Assembly: GCF_001949145.1 (NCBI RefSeq)
Contig: NW_019091559.1
Location: forward strand, 642,799 to 682,611
DNA length: 39,813 nt
Source of the DNA: Acanthaster planci
Lineage: Eukaryota; Echinodermata; Asteroidea; Valvatida; Acanthasteridae
Direction of reading: 5' to 3'
Shown: positions 28,901 through 39,813 of the stretch, piece after piece
Layout: each line of letters starts with the position of its first letter
Position numbering within the stretch: the stretch's first letter is position 1
Made by a program: the position numbers and the translations under genes
The notes under the pieces: generated by a model
Seen by the model: the letters and a program-made list of their open reading frames with translations, nothing else
The model's database searches: none
Told to the model about the DNA's origin: nothing

Positions 28901-31900
28901 GGTATACATTTACATGTAGACAAAGGTTGCAACACAAAGACCTAGTGGCTATGAATCAGCCTAATCTGAAAGTTATTGGTTTACTAAAGAGCTCCACTAT
29001 TACAGACTATTCAGTGGACACAAAGAACATTTTACAGCATGGGCAGATAGTTCTAGAATCAAGCCTGGTTTCATCCACTACTCAACCAGCCATGTAGCCA
29101 ATCAAATGTAAACAAGAGCAGCAGAGACAGCTTACAGGCTGTCAAAAGAAATATTATTGTTCACAGGTCAGATGGCTGGAGTTATATTTATTATGCAAAT
29201 CTTTCCCTGCTCACACAGTATGGTGCTGTGCACATACAGGTACATGCATGTGACAGCCATGTTCAGTGGAAGCTGTTTATATCCAATGAAATCAATGGTG
29301 ATCTCCGCCATGTAAATTTGGTAGCATTAAAAGTGCATGCAGCACACACTGTACCATGGCCCTGGTTTTGTGTTACACCATAGAGCAAAGACTGCATATT
29401 GCATTCATTCAAAGCTTTGAGTGTGCACACACAGTGTTCATACATGGATATTGTTGCCTTCCTGCAAATACCCAACACTGCTTTTGTAAATACAGAAAAA
29501 CGTACAAGTAAAGGCCTGAACAAATATTCAAAAAAACAAGATATGCAGGGAATGACATTAAAAACCCCTGACATTGACAAGCCCATCTGTTGCATGTAAA
29601 TGTATTTTGCAAATGATAGACTGGGTAATCAATACAAATGGACAATCTACATGTACTGTCGTTGTCTATCCATGCTTTTTTACACTGAAAAACAACAGCA
29701 TGAAATTTCCCTCATGTTTAACTACAATTTTGTGTAACGGTATATTAGACATGCAGTATGTGGTGGTGACAACAGTCACTCTTTGTACAACAGAAAATAA
29801 TTTTATACTGCAAGATACACTTTTACTGTACTTGCACAAATGTTTGGCAAAAAAGACTGAAGTTCAGAAGTTTTGTAAGAAGTACAAAACAAACTACATG
29901 TACACTATACCGCTACTTTATATGAGTGAGGTTATTCATCCATCATCATGATCATGGAAATCTAAATGTATAAGAGTTTTGTAAAGTAAAGCTTTATTTA
30001 AACTGGAGTAAACAGGCTGATTACAAAGGACAAATTCAGACAAGAATTGACTACACATGGTAAATGTACATGTACATGTCCCGGTACAGTAAACATACTG
30101 AACCCCACTAAATGGTGTTTTTCCTCTTCACACTGTACCGCTACGTACAATTTGTACACTGTAAGTATTTCTATAGATGTACAGCAGAACAATACATGTA
30201 TGTATACATGTACATGCAAGTAATGACAACCAGTACATTTAAATTTGGTTCCTTTGTGAAAATCACATTTTGAGCAATTTTGATTCATTCTAGCTGAGAT
30301 CCTGGAACACATTCCAATAATTACACCCTTCACTCAAATTTTGCCTGCAAGTATGGCGCCCTCACTTGTTTGAATCAGGATAATGCAGGCTACTTTGCCA
30401 ACCCTAGATGAATGTGTACAAGTTTCCAACTTCTGCTCTAAGGCACCAAAAGATCTATAATAAAAGTAAATTGGCCCCAACTTTGATGTATACACCTGTA
30501 AAAGACTTAATTTTCAACGGTACAACTATATAAAGTGTTTTCATTTACTCTATCTTGCATTGAAAAAATGAAGAACTTTTGACTAATTACTGTAGCTACA
30601 TGTACATGTAGGACAATCCACAAAATTGAAGAACGTACTGGCACCTGTGTACAGGTGCATATACGTATCTGCTCCAAACCACCAGTACAACTGGCAATTC
30701 TTGCAATCAACAATTACATTTATGCTTAAGTTTGTCCTTGACAAATTAATATCTGGTACACATCTGTGTTTCAGAAAATTAAACAAGCTCTTCAAAGTGC
30801 TACATCAGTAGCTCTAAGCAGACCTTCATGCCAATGTCAAATTTCATCATGTCAATTCCAACTCAGACCTCAGGAATCTATCAATAAATTTACATCCATG
30901 TCGTTCATTTGGTCAGTACATGTAAATTCGCACTTTGAATGCAACTCATTGTACATGTACATAGCGGCATTAATCAGTTCAAAATAAATTACCCATGCAG
31001 TGTTAATAACAAAGGCATGAACACACACCCAGCACAGTGTTTGCTTTGTCGTGAATTATCTTGCATAAATTACATATATTTGTTGGACAATACAGTGAAG
31101 CTAAAAATTGAACTCAAAAGCTTTTCACTAATTAGATCATACCAGTACGTACAGGGTATATTGTACATGTACGTGTACATGTAGGTTAACTTGTATTCCA
31201 TTTCCATGTATGCTATCAGTCCTGTGATCATATTCTTGTACAGTGCATGTGATTTTTTTTTCATTTGTAAATGTACCGGTAATTCTACACTTTGTGTATC
31301 ACCAGTTAATCAGTTGAACATCTTTGACAGCTGTTTACTTCACTGGCTTTTAATAAATTCCTACGAGAATTTTTCTTCTACAAAACAAAAGAGACAAATT
31401 TACATTTTACTTAACAAGAAAGACTGCAGGTTACAATTGTGCAGAACATGTAACATTAAAATGAGTTACTCTTTTCTGTCAAGAGAGAAACTCATCAAAC
31501 GCTTTTTATTGAGTGAAAAATGAATATGACAACAGGATGATGTCTTTGTGAAAAAAGAAGAAATGTTTCTGTGTGAATTCTTGAAAAAAATAATAATGTG
31601 CTACATTTGATAGTTTGGATATGCACTCTGCAATATTTAGGAATGACTGTCAGAAAATTACGTACAAATTACATGCGCATTCTCTCAATGCTAAATATTT
31701 TTAACGGTATCGTCAGAAATGATACCAAACTAAATGCAGTCACAAAATCTGAGAGGCTGGATATACTGAAATAAATATTGCAACACTAAGATAAAAACAT
31801 CTAAAATATTTGCAACTTTTATCAAGTTTTCATTTCAAACATTTGTCAGATCGAAGAGGTAATTATTTATCATGTTATAAACACCCCACAAAGTGAAAAG

Positions 31901-33499
31901 TGTTTCACCATATTTAACATCAGAACAGAAATTGATAAAAATTGATGAGGACGAGCTTTCAATCACTTCTAAAACTTGGGTCTTTATTCTGTGAAAGCAC
32001 ATTAATTAAAGTGTTATGACCTACCGATAAATTAAAAAAAACAATATAAAAAGTTAAAGCAAAGTAATCTACATTTTTGGGTATCAAGCAAAAATTATTT
32101 CATCATGTCCCATTTGCAATTAAAATCAGAAGAGAAATCTTCTGAGAACTTCGCTAACGAAAGGTGAGAAAAGTTTTGCTCATCCAAGTCAAATAACACA
32201 GAGAGCACTAACATTCCCCCTTACTCCTAAATCGACAGAAGGATCCACCACACTGGCCAAATCTGAATATTTCTCCGACGCCCCCGAGTAAAATGACCTT
32301 TCGTGTCTTAACTGCGGCGGTAATAAATTAGACCGATGCGATCGTGTTAATGGCAAGAAATGAACAAGAAAATACCAGTGATTGTTTTTCGGCAAAATTG
32401 GCCAGACAACCTACCGCCAGTCACCCACACACGCAGTGAGTACACTACACTGAACATGCGGTCATCAATCTGAACTGAAACTCCAGGAAAATAACACGAA
32501 ACACCCCAAAAATATGCTGGCAAGACAGGGTCTTAAAAAGGATAATGGACGCGAAGTGCTGGTTTTGCAATGAAAAAAAAAAAGAACGAGAGATTTTTCA
32601 TCAAACGCTTCACACGGAAGGTCAAACAAACGACGGGGAAAATGTGTCCAAAGTACCGAGGATGGCCAGTGCAATGCCCCCTAACTACACTCAACATACA
32701 CGCTGAGACTTACCTACTACGATGTTGTATACAGCGACGGGTATAGCATGGATTTTAAGGAGGAAATGATCACAAGACGACCGGTAACAGCGGATAAGAA
32801 ACAGCGACCATTTTTGTTTGCCCTTGTTGTTTCGTATAAATAGGTAAAAGGATAAATGAGGAGTCAATTTATGCATGGAGCGACTGGCAGCTGCGCGTAA
32901 CATGATGGCTTCACTGCAGCCCAACGGCTAACATACAGTCAATTCATCGTTGCATCAAGCTTCAAATCGGGTCTAAAATCGCTCACATCTGACCCAAATC
33001 ACAGTCAACCTATGCACACACATACACTACACATGCACACAGGGTAATCTAAACTACTGAAATCTGGGATTTTAGGGTGGAAAATCGGTCTAATTCCTGG
33101 GTAAAAAATGCATTGGCCTTGGCGAGATAGTTGCTTGCGGTCAGTCAACACGTTACACGGTTACTGCAAACCGGGGATTTCTGCCACGGAAAGTGTACAA
33201 ATAAAATGCTCAAATTAGCACCAGATTGGGGCCAAATGGGGTCATACACCCCCACACAGTTACCCAAACACTGGCTGATATTCTGGTAATACTCCCGTGT
33301 ACCAAAATGGAACCAACGACAGGAGATAGAGCAGGAAACGCCGATGATTTTGCGGCCACTACGGACAGGATCCATTTGGGGGCATTTTGAACAAAGTAAG
33401 AAAATCCGCACTCAGACGCTTGACACACAACAAAAAGAATTCGTTCATTTGAGCCCAAAATAGACCGCATTAAATGGAAGATAAGTGCGAAGAACTCAC
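22902..33499 (-). other. Probable intron 1 (10.6 kb)
   Basis: Lies between the start-codon exon and the candidate untranslated exon. It contains the 26-bp array and many ACATGT/ACCGGT runs up to about 31.28 kb, then about 2 kb of sequence without them. A GCTATAGCTATAGCG-like stutter occurs at 26687-26720. No ORF here shows domain content. Confidence 0.55.
23406..23622. repeat. 26-bp tandem array, eight units
   Basis: Unit CACATGTACATGTACCTCAT plus CCAAAC is repeated eight times with few changes (CCATATG, CTACATG variants). It merges the genome's ACATGT palindromes with a CCTCATCCAAAC spacer. All three frames are open on one strand, which explains the spurious His/Val/Pro/Tyr-rich ORFs. It lies in intron 1. 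Confidence 0.95.
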
Positions 33500-33640
33500 C
33501 CTATTTACTGCCCACGGTCCACCGAAGTCCTCTGCTGGCTTCAGCGATAATAATTCCAGAGAAAACAGCCGTAAAAATCCGTGAGAAGTGCGGCGTCTAG
33601 GGAATCCCAAAGAAACGAACATTTGAGGATTTGGAAGGTG
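33500..33640 (-). other. Candidate untranslated first exon of BAZ2 (5' end uncertain)
   Basis: The coding start exon begins one base before the ATG after an acceptor, so an upstream untranslated exon is required. A strong donor, AGTAAATAGG followed by GTGAGTTC, ends at 33500 in a region with many CpG dinucleotides and a CRE palindrome about 180 bp upstream. If correct, intron 1 is about 10.6 kb. The transcription start cannot be placed; the outer limit given is a guess. A second donor (TAGGTAAGTC, exon side ending at 32716) could serve an alternative first exon. Confidence 0.35.
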
Positions 33641-33683
33641 AATTACGAGTAACGAGGGCCGAGTGCATGTGGTTTGTACAGCG

Positions 33684-33691
33684 TGACGTCA
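33684..33691. promoter_or_regulatory. CRE palindrome TGACGTCA
   Basis: A perfect palindromic cAMP-response-element consensus (CREB/ATF site) within CGTGACGTCACGG, about 45-180 bp upstream of the candidate first exon in the CpG-containing area. Function is inferred from motif and position only. Confidence 0.45.
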
Positions 33692-34697
33692 CGGAATGCA
33701 CCTTGTAAATGAAACAATGCGAATGTAAGACACTCGCGCAGAAAAAATCAGCTTGCAAGTCCGCACCGGGCCACAATTTTCACCCCCAAAACCGTATTAA
33801 AATAAATTTCATCGGATTTTGTGCCCCAGGGTTGTGACCGTGGATATATAGCTGTGTATCCTGACGGTGTTTGGTTGAGTTTGGAAACGTGGTTTTCGTA
33901 TAATGGCCGTTTAAAAATTGGCTAGGTTCATAATTTTTGATCGAGTTAAAACGTGCATGCACACATCAATGTGTGAAGGGTACGTACATAGATCGTGCGT
34001 ACATGTCAATGCTATTTTCATTGAGTGGTTTTTATCTCCGTTTCGCGGCAGCGATTACGTGAAAAGGTGCGGCTCGGGGCACTCTGAGAAATTCGCCGGG
34101 TTGGATTTTTCTAGTGTTTTCTGGCAAGGGATTCTAACGGCACTCAAACTACGTAACAGTTGAAAAGAACACTCAGTAAACGTGATCAGAAGTGGAAATG
34201 ATACCTTTTTTGTGGAAAATGTGTGTAATCAATCAATTTGTGAACTCATGTAAATCTGCCAGTGTCAAGTTCAAACTTGATTTATACCTTTTTGTGTGAA
34301 GGCGGAGATTTTTTGACTCAGTAGGGGTACGTTTAACATTAAAGTTAAATTATTTCGATGATCTACCTGATCATAAATCTGATGTCATGTTTCTATTAGG
34401 CTTTTTCATGAAATCACCGAGAGGACCAGGAGGAGGATAGGCCCGGCGGGTGAGGTGGGGTGGTACTGATTTGGGGAGGGGGTGATGCATGGGTCGTTAC
34501 TATGGGGGGGGGTCAAAGATAACAGTGAACTTCCAACATTTTCATTAGAAAATTTCCCACTGAAGTTTTTATCTGCTGTGACGAGCTGTCTGTGCATGAT
34601 CCATGGACTCGATCCAGTGAATTCCGGGTGTCCAACAACTAGGTGAGCCGGATGTGGGAACTTGGGGCTGGATAACGAGTTAATGTACGTTTTAAAG

Positions 34698-34705
34698 TGA
34701 CGTCA
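34698..34705. promoter_or_regulatory. Second CRE palindrome TGACGTCA
   Basis: A second perfect TGACGTCA, in AAAGTGACGTCACCG, lies 1.0 kb upstream of the first. Two such 8-mers within 1 kb is more than chance predicts in AT-rich DNA, but binding is unproven. Confidence 0.3.
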
Positions 34706-35647
34706 CCGTTTGAGGACGGTATACTGGCAGTTCATGAATGTTTGCGACACAAACCCAGGGAACGCTTACAGTGCATTCGATCCCGAGCGTCCTGTAAGAT
34801 TGAGTACTGACAGTTCGCCCCTGAAGGCTGATTTAAAGAGGAGAGTGAGGTTAGGGTAACGTAGTTTTGGGGTAGGAACACGTTACTGTAAACTAAAAAT
34901 ATATATTATAAAAAGAAATCGAACAGAGAGAGAGAAGAAAAATAATCAAATAAGTTGGCGAAAACCAGTCTGGACATATGTTAACTTTATTATATTTTGC
35001 GATTGGCAGGGGCACCGGGATTCACGGTAAAGGCACGGGACGTGGGATGGAGCTAGGCCCCCTCCCTGTGAGTGATGTCAAAGCCTTCTTTGGCAGCATA
35101 CTGTAAGAAAATAAATGTACTGAAACGAAGGGTGGCAAAGTATGGTGGCGAACTTGTTGGAGCGCGCAGGTGCTGCGGATGTTACTTTAGTCATAACGAA
35201 TGCAAAGTTGTTGGAAATGTTTAAAAAACAAGCGTTAAATAATAAAATACTACAAAATTTGTGAATACAAGTCATACGCATGTCTATACAGGATATTACA
35301 GTAGGGATTAAAATAATAATATTTAATTAGGAAATCTTTGAGGAATTTGCTTATATGTGCTTCCATTTGAAAAGAAACTTCATAGAAACATACTCAGTGT
35401 AAAAGTACATTAGAAAATGCTATTTTTGCAATAATCTCGTAACTAGAGGCTGGCTGACTTCGTATCCACATATCGGATTGTAACTTGGTGTGTGTTTGTC
35501 CCTTGGACAGATTATCTACTGCACAATGTAGTTTTCTTTCACATTTTGTGCTTCGTGTTGTACTGCTTAGCTTTCAAATGAAGTGAAAATACACGTCATT
35601 TACTTTTGTTTTAGAATCGAGTATGATCGTTATGATAGATCACATAC

Positions 35648-35896
35648 TTAATATTTCACATCCTGTGTTTTGAATTTCGTTGGTAAGTCTTTGTTCTGCT
35701 GTGCATCAATCAATGTATATTTACTCGATCCCAAATAGGCCCCTGGGCTGCTAGCTAGCTTCACAATGTCTTCACTTTCCGAGTGGACGTGCGGTTCGTG
35801 CATATGGGGGAAATTCTTTTGTCTGAAAGGCCCGTTTCTGCCTTTGTGTGGCTCACTGATGTGCGGCTTCGCCAAATGCCCGGTAGAAACCATCAT
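35648..35896 (-). other. Candidate small ORF, 82 codons, unrecognised
   Basis: The minus-strand frame begins with MMVSTGHLAKPHISEPHKGR and ends DLPTKFKTQDVKY with a stop. It is hydrophilic, uses all codon types evenly and lies in a locally GC-richer patch. A TATATAAG sequence is 20-odd bases upstream of the ATG, too close to act as the TATA box for a transcript including that ATG. There is no known homology; chance is quite possible. Confidence 0.2.
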
Positions 35897-35999
35897 CCAT
35901 GGGGCAACAGGGGTGCCTTATATAGTGCCCTAACATAAGTAGGCGCGATTTGAGAACAAAGACTACTCGGTTCGGGAAATGGCCACAATACGGATTTAA

Positions 36000-37990
36000 G
36001 TGAGCCTTCCCCGCTCGGATCGGCGAAAGCTATATGTACTGCGCAATGTGGTGTGCAGATGGCCACAAAAAGTAATTCATGTACGTTTCATCATTGCGTT
36101 TGCTTATTCTGAAGATCGACCCTGATTATTCAAGTGCTCGAACACGGTCAGAAACGCAAGCAGTGCGCATAATCATTTATCATCAGCAGATTATATATGG
36201 GGTGAATTAAATTAGTAAAATTAAGGGCGTGGATGAGCAAGGAGTGAAAAAAAATATGTGCAAGACATAACACATAACAATTTTAGAAAATAAGCTCATG
36301 TTTATCACAACTTAGTACCCATGATTTTCAGATATAATTAATATGAACAATTAGCAGGGGTTAAAAAGAAATAGAATTCCCAGTAATAAATATATGGGAA
36401 GAAAAGTCGCTGTTGTAAGTCGGACTTTTATACCTGGCCCAACCTATGTTTATCAACTTTAAATAGTGAACATCAAGCTAACAAGAGCAAAAATGACGTT
36501 TTAGTTGGTTGAAAAAAAAGATATTTCAAAAACCGTAGTGTAGTGATTATCAGTTAAATTACCTGTTATTTTTTGGAAAACAAAACCTTATTTTTTATTT
36601 TGAGCTCTTTGTGATTTTCAAGTCAAGTGCTAATTTTGAAAAGTGCTTTTTTAACTTTGCTTTTTTCCTTTTCTTTTCTCATTTTTGTTGTTGATATATT
36701 CGTAATTGCTGTTGACAGGTTTAAGTGTTGCATTTGTTTTCAGGAATTCTTCCACATATTTTTGCAACTGAAATTGCTATCTCCCATCAGTTTAACTAAT
36801 GCAACCTCTGTGTATAAACGTAACGCGTGATCATGACTGTTTTTTTCTCGCAGCAGACTGAATCTCATGCTACCTTTTTAATGAATGCACCACCCGTTCT
36901 CGATTGCAACATCTTACGATTTCGGCACACATGGCCAGGGCAGATGATAACGATGAACAAATAAAAGCGCGCTGGAGCGGCCGGGTTTATGCAAGCCGAG
37001 CAAAAAGGGTTGCAAATTGATACCCGCCAACTGAGAAATATATAATTACGACGCAGAGACACGCAGTACAGTCATCTTCAGTGCACGTTACTGCGATACA
37101 TCTATTTTAAATTACATTAAGCATATTACAGAATCTGTGTTTTACTTAAGAAGAGTACCATCAAATCTAGTGAAGTAATTTACGGCATATTTTTCTCTTC
37201 ATCATTATTATAGCACTGCGTATATATGTCCCAAAATTTAAGTAAAATCCAGCACATCTGCTCTGTAACATATAATTATTCCTTTAGATATTCTACTTTC
37301 GTTTGGGAGTAACCTTCATATAATGTCGAATTCTGATCTAATTCCTGGTTATTACTGTTGTTAAATAGATAACTTCCTCCTAATTATTGTTTACAGGATA
37401 TCTTCTAAAAAAGATTTTAAAAATTAAAAATCAACAAACACAGAGCTCAGTTACAAAACATCGTAACTCCTTTACGTTCGATAATAAAGCAAAACTGAAT
37501 TACCTGCATTTTTGAGATTGAAAATAAGATTTGTTGGCAAATACATAAGGTATAATTTCTGCTTATGATTACTGAAAAGCTCTCTGTTAGTAAAATATAA
37601 TGAATAAAATGAAAAAGGGCTATTAAGTACACTCCTCAAAATGTCGTGTGGTTTCCTAAAATATTTCAAAATGCTGACTATACCAGCGGCTTCATCAGTC
37701 TGAAATCACACTGTGTCTTCCTGAAATTGAACCATTTAACATTTGGTGGTAAGTTATGATACAAAAGTAAGCTGCAAAGGACTTTCTTGTTTAAACTGAT
37801 ATTTTTGCTTGATCAACAATCATAAAATGTTTTATCGTAAGGTTTGTATTTTTCAGTGATAGATTTCTGAATATAAATTAGTGCTTTTAAGTTTAGAAGG
37901 GAAATTTCCAAGTTAGCACTCCATCTTTGGCCGGAAATGACCAGAGTCATGGAAGTTTAAGCTCACTGGCTCAAAAGTTTATTATCCAAA
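36000..37990. other. Intergenic AT-rich stretch
   Basis: No gene, RNA or mobile element is supportable. Composition is AT-rich with homopolymer runs, and the open frames (36627-36830, 36865-37062, 37447-37669) are Phe/Ile/Leu-rich chance products. Confidence 0.6.
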
Positions 37991-38727
37991 TCAATCACTG
38001 TTATTGCCTCTCTCGTGGGGGCGCTCTTGTGTAAACACTTTGGTTTTGACCTTCGAACGAATCACGCACTGTTGTATGACTGGTAATCAATCCCCCATGT
38101 TTATTTGTCACGTCAATGTGTTGAGGTGGGTACCAGTGGCCATGCGCCAGTCGATCGCGGTTGCAAAATGTTGGTCGTTGCTTGCCACTGTTAGTGTCAG
38201 TGCAAAGTTTTCGCATGTTAGGGGTGGTGTAAATGCAAATTTATGCTTTTTCAACAGGCCATGGACGTGTCAAGTTGTTGCAAAGTCGGTAGATCATGAT
38301 GGAACATCACTGGGACAGCACAGAACAGATTTTCCACGATGCAATTAGGGAGTATTTGGTAAGACATCATTCTGTATCAGTGTACATGTATGTACAATAC
38401 ATGTCCATGTAGTCAGTCTTAACAGACAAATCGCCTTTTTTCATGGTTTTGGACGGTTGGGCGATAGTACTTTGTAGTATAGTAGTACTACTAGTACTCC
38501 TAGTGTGATGCCCGAGGGCATGGTCCATCTCACTTAATTCTCGAGCAAGTTCTACTGTTAAAACCTTGGCTAATGATAAGTAGGCCTAATTGCTGATTAC
38601 CTGTACATAGCCGTAATCTACTGTAGCTCTAAAGAGCCGTAATTGATGTATGATTTATACCTACTGGTAGAGAGTCCACATGTCATGCATGTCATGAGCC
38701 GGTATCTACAGTATGCATTAGCCCAGG

Positions 38728-38765
38728 TGGACTCCCTGACTGTACTACGTTACAGAGGGAGTCCA
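38728..38765. repeat. Hairpin-forming inverted repeat
   Basis: TGGACTCCCT (38728-38737) pairs perfectly with AGGGAGTCCA (38756-38765). Inside it TGTA (38741-38744) can pair with TACA (38751-38754). Eighteen bases separate the outer arms. Purpose unknown. Confidence 0.7.
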
Positions 38766-39466
38766 GGGTATAACGGGTGACATGATCATGAGAGTCAAAA
38801 ATGGCAATTAACAATCTCCTGGGCCTGAATTTAAAAACGAAAAATCACCTACTTTGAGGTTTTATAACTTCGACACAGTCTAGCTATCTGTCCATTGCTC
38901 TAAAATCCAACTTGTCCCTGCCAATTACCAATTCAGTCTGCATATTGTATGTTTAATTTATGAATTAAAAAAGGAAAGGCCGATCAATGGCACGATTTGT
39001 GCATGATTGCTACATGTACTTACCACACGTGCGCGCACGAGTACTGCCTCTGCATACTGTGTTCCCCATCAGTGTAGCATCGCTCTCACCTGTTCATCAC
39101 GATCATCATGCCCGCAATGTAATCCTCTTTTTATTCCTCAATTATCAAGAAAAGTTACTGTTTCATTTTAATAAAAATCGGATCTCTACAGTATTGTGTA
39201 TACATTTAACCAATAAAACTCTATGAACAAATTAATCATGTTAAACACTTCAAAGAGAGATCGTTGACGAACTTCTTCCCGTACAACTGCAAGAACCCTG
39301 CATATACAAAGCCTTCTACAGTAACCAAGGTTATTCTTATAACAAAAGCAGCTTGTGTCGCAAATTTATATTTAAAAACCGAAATCTAAAGGGGAAGAAT
39401 TCCATATACGAAGTTCACTGTAATATCGGGTAATTACTACAAAAGCATCCTTACTTTGATCGTTGA

Positions 39467-39661
39467 ATGAAGACGATTCCAATAGGCATTGAAGAGCTGA
39501 ACATCATAGGACAGAAATGTGGAGTTTTGGGCACACTTTTGGAGCTACACATGGACCAGGTTTACATCGACAGGCGGCCATCTTTGCTTCTGAAGAACAT
39601 GGCAAATGCGCACGACGTGTGCGCATGTACCGAATCATATCCGGAAAGAACCATTATGTAA
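39467..39661 (+). other. Candidate ORF or promoter of a neighbouring gene at the window edge
   Basis: A 64-codon plus-strand frame starts MKTIPIGIEELNIIGQKCGV and stops at 39661; it has no recognised domain. Inside it, GCGGCCATCTT (39574-39584) resembles a YY1 site, and TGCGCACGACGTGTGCGCA (39607-39625) resembles paired NRF1 half-sites. Both are typical of TATA-less promoters, so this may be regulatory and not coding. Confidence 0.2.
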
Positions 39662-39813
39662 CAGGGGTTGAGCTGCCACAAGCATTGAGGTAATTTATGC
39701 ATGAATCCGCAACACGAGGAGTGCAGAGGGCCGTCATCTGTCTGGAAGGATCTACACAGTTCACGAAACGCCGCGCAATGTGCCCTACTGTGCATGTACA
39801 TGTACAATTTTTA

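Larger units (their letters stand above)
18140..31280. repeat. Domain rich in (ACATGT)n / TACATGTA palindromic repeats
   Basis: Runs of ACATGT, often joined to ACCGGT or TGTACA, occur many times, for example 19336-19360, 19546-19562, 19660-19686, 21727-21770, 25308-25324, 27640-27663, 28205-28222 and 31164-31183. The hexamer is self-complementary and alternates pyrimidine and purine. Outside this interval such runs exist in the first 18 kb but are rarer, and between 31.3 and 38.3 kb they are almost absent. Confidence 0.8.
32160..36000. promoter_or_regulatory. CpG-retaining region, probable BAZ2 promoter area
   Basis: Compared with the introns, this stretch keeps many CpG dinucleotides (for example around 32220-32350, 33290-33600, 34060-34140, 34640-34800 and 35980-36030) and lacks the ACATGT repeats. 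It spans the candidate first exon and two CRE palindromes. A G-rich patch lies at about 34421-34515. No plus-strand gene can be made from the short open frames here. Confidence 0.4.

Noticed and set aside
32691-32924. 77-codon minus ORF as first coding exon of BAZ2
   Set aside because: It has a good donor (GTAAGTCT, exon side ending 32716), but its peptide does not resemble BAZ2, and joining to exon 1 would put untranslated sequence before a well-supported ATG. Kept only as a possible alternative untranslated exon.
38004-38348. 114-codon plus-strand ORF
   Set aside because: Cys/Trp/Val-rich with no family likeness; the opposite strand is also partly open, as expected for a CpG-containing stretch.

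Overview
The window is a piece of an animal nuclear genome, most likely an invertebrate deuterostome. An echinoderm or other ambulacrarian is my first guess, with amphioxus as the alternative. The reasons are the AT-rich introns of about 0.3-10 kb with GT-AG borders, the abundance of self-complementary ACATGT/TACATGTA, ACCGGT and TAGGCCTA words, a tRNA-headed SINE with a CORE/L2-like tail, and no bacterial-type gene packing. The species call is inference; the sequence does not settle it.

One gene explains nearly all the coding signal. It is the 5' half of a BAZ2-family gene (BAZ2A/BAZ2B; Toutatis in flies) on the minus strand. I could chain 19 coding exons from an ATG at 22900 down to 42. Every junction is in phase, giving 3174 nt or 1058 codons without a stop. 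In order, the protein shows a Ser/Ala-rich N-terminus with a short EFGGLG motif, an AT-hook, a Ser/acidic tract, a charged coil with a His-rich run, a second coil with an AT-hook, acidic linkers, the TAM/MBD-like domain (exon 10), a third AT-hook, and a long Arg/Glu/Lys/Gln helix built largely from small in-phase exons. The helix ends at LKKPVEDM, which in BAZ2 proteins lies just before the DDT domain. The DDT, WAKZ, PHD and bromodomain exons should lie beyond the low-coordinate edge.

Layout: 1-10.3 kb holds the coil and TAM exons, with several tandem repeats and a SINE. 10.3-18.8 kb holds the N-terminal and linker exons, a tRNA-like relic, a G/C-rich repeat with an assembly gap, and a MITE. 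18.8-31.3 kb is mostly introns 2 and 1, saturated with ACATGT-type palindromic repeats and containing exons 1-2 at 22.4-22.9 kb. A CpG-containing area around 32.2-36 kb is the likely promoter, with a candidate untranslated first exon ending at 33500 and two TGACGTCA sites. From about 36 kb to the end I see no convincing gene, only a hairpin, weak ORFs and, at the far edge, NRF1/YY1-like motifs.

The most interesting structures are in introns. A SINE was tandemly amplified together with the 3' end and donor site of exon 12. A 33-bp microexon looks like a partial copy of its neighbour. Several other tandem repeats sit against splice donors. I found no prokaryote-style system such as CRISPR or an operon.
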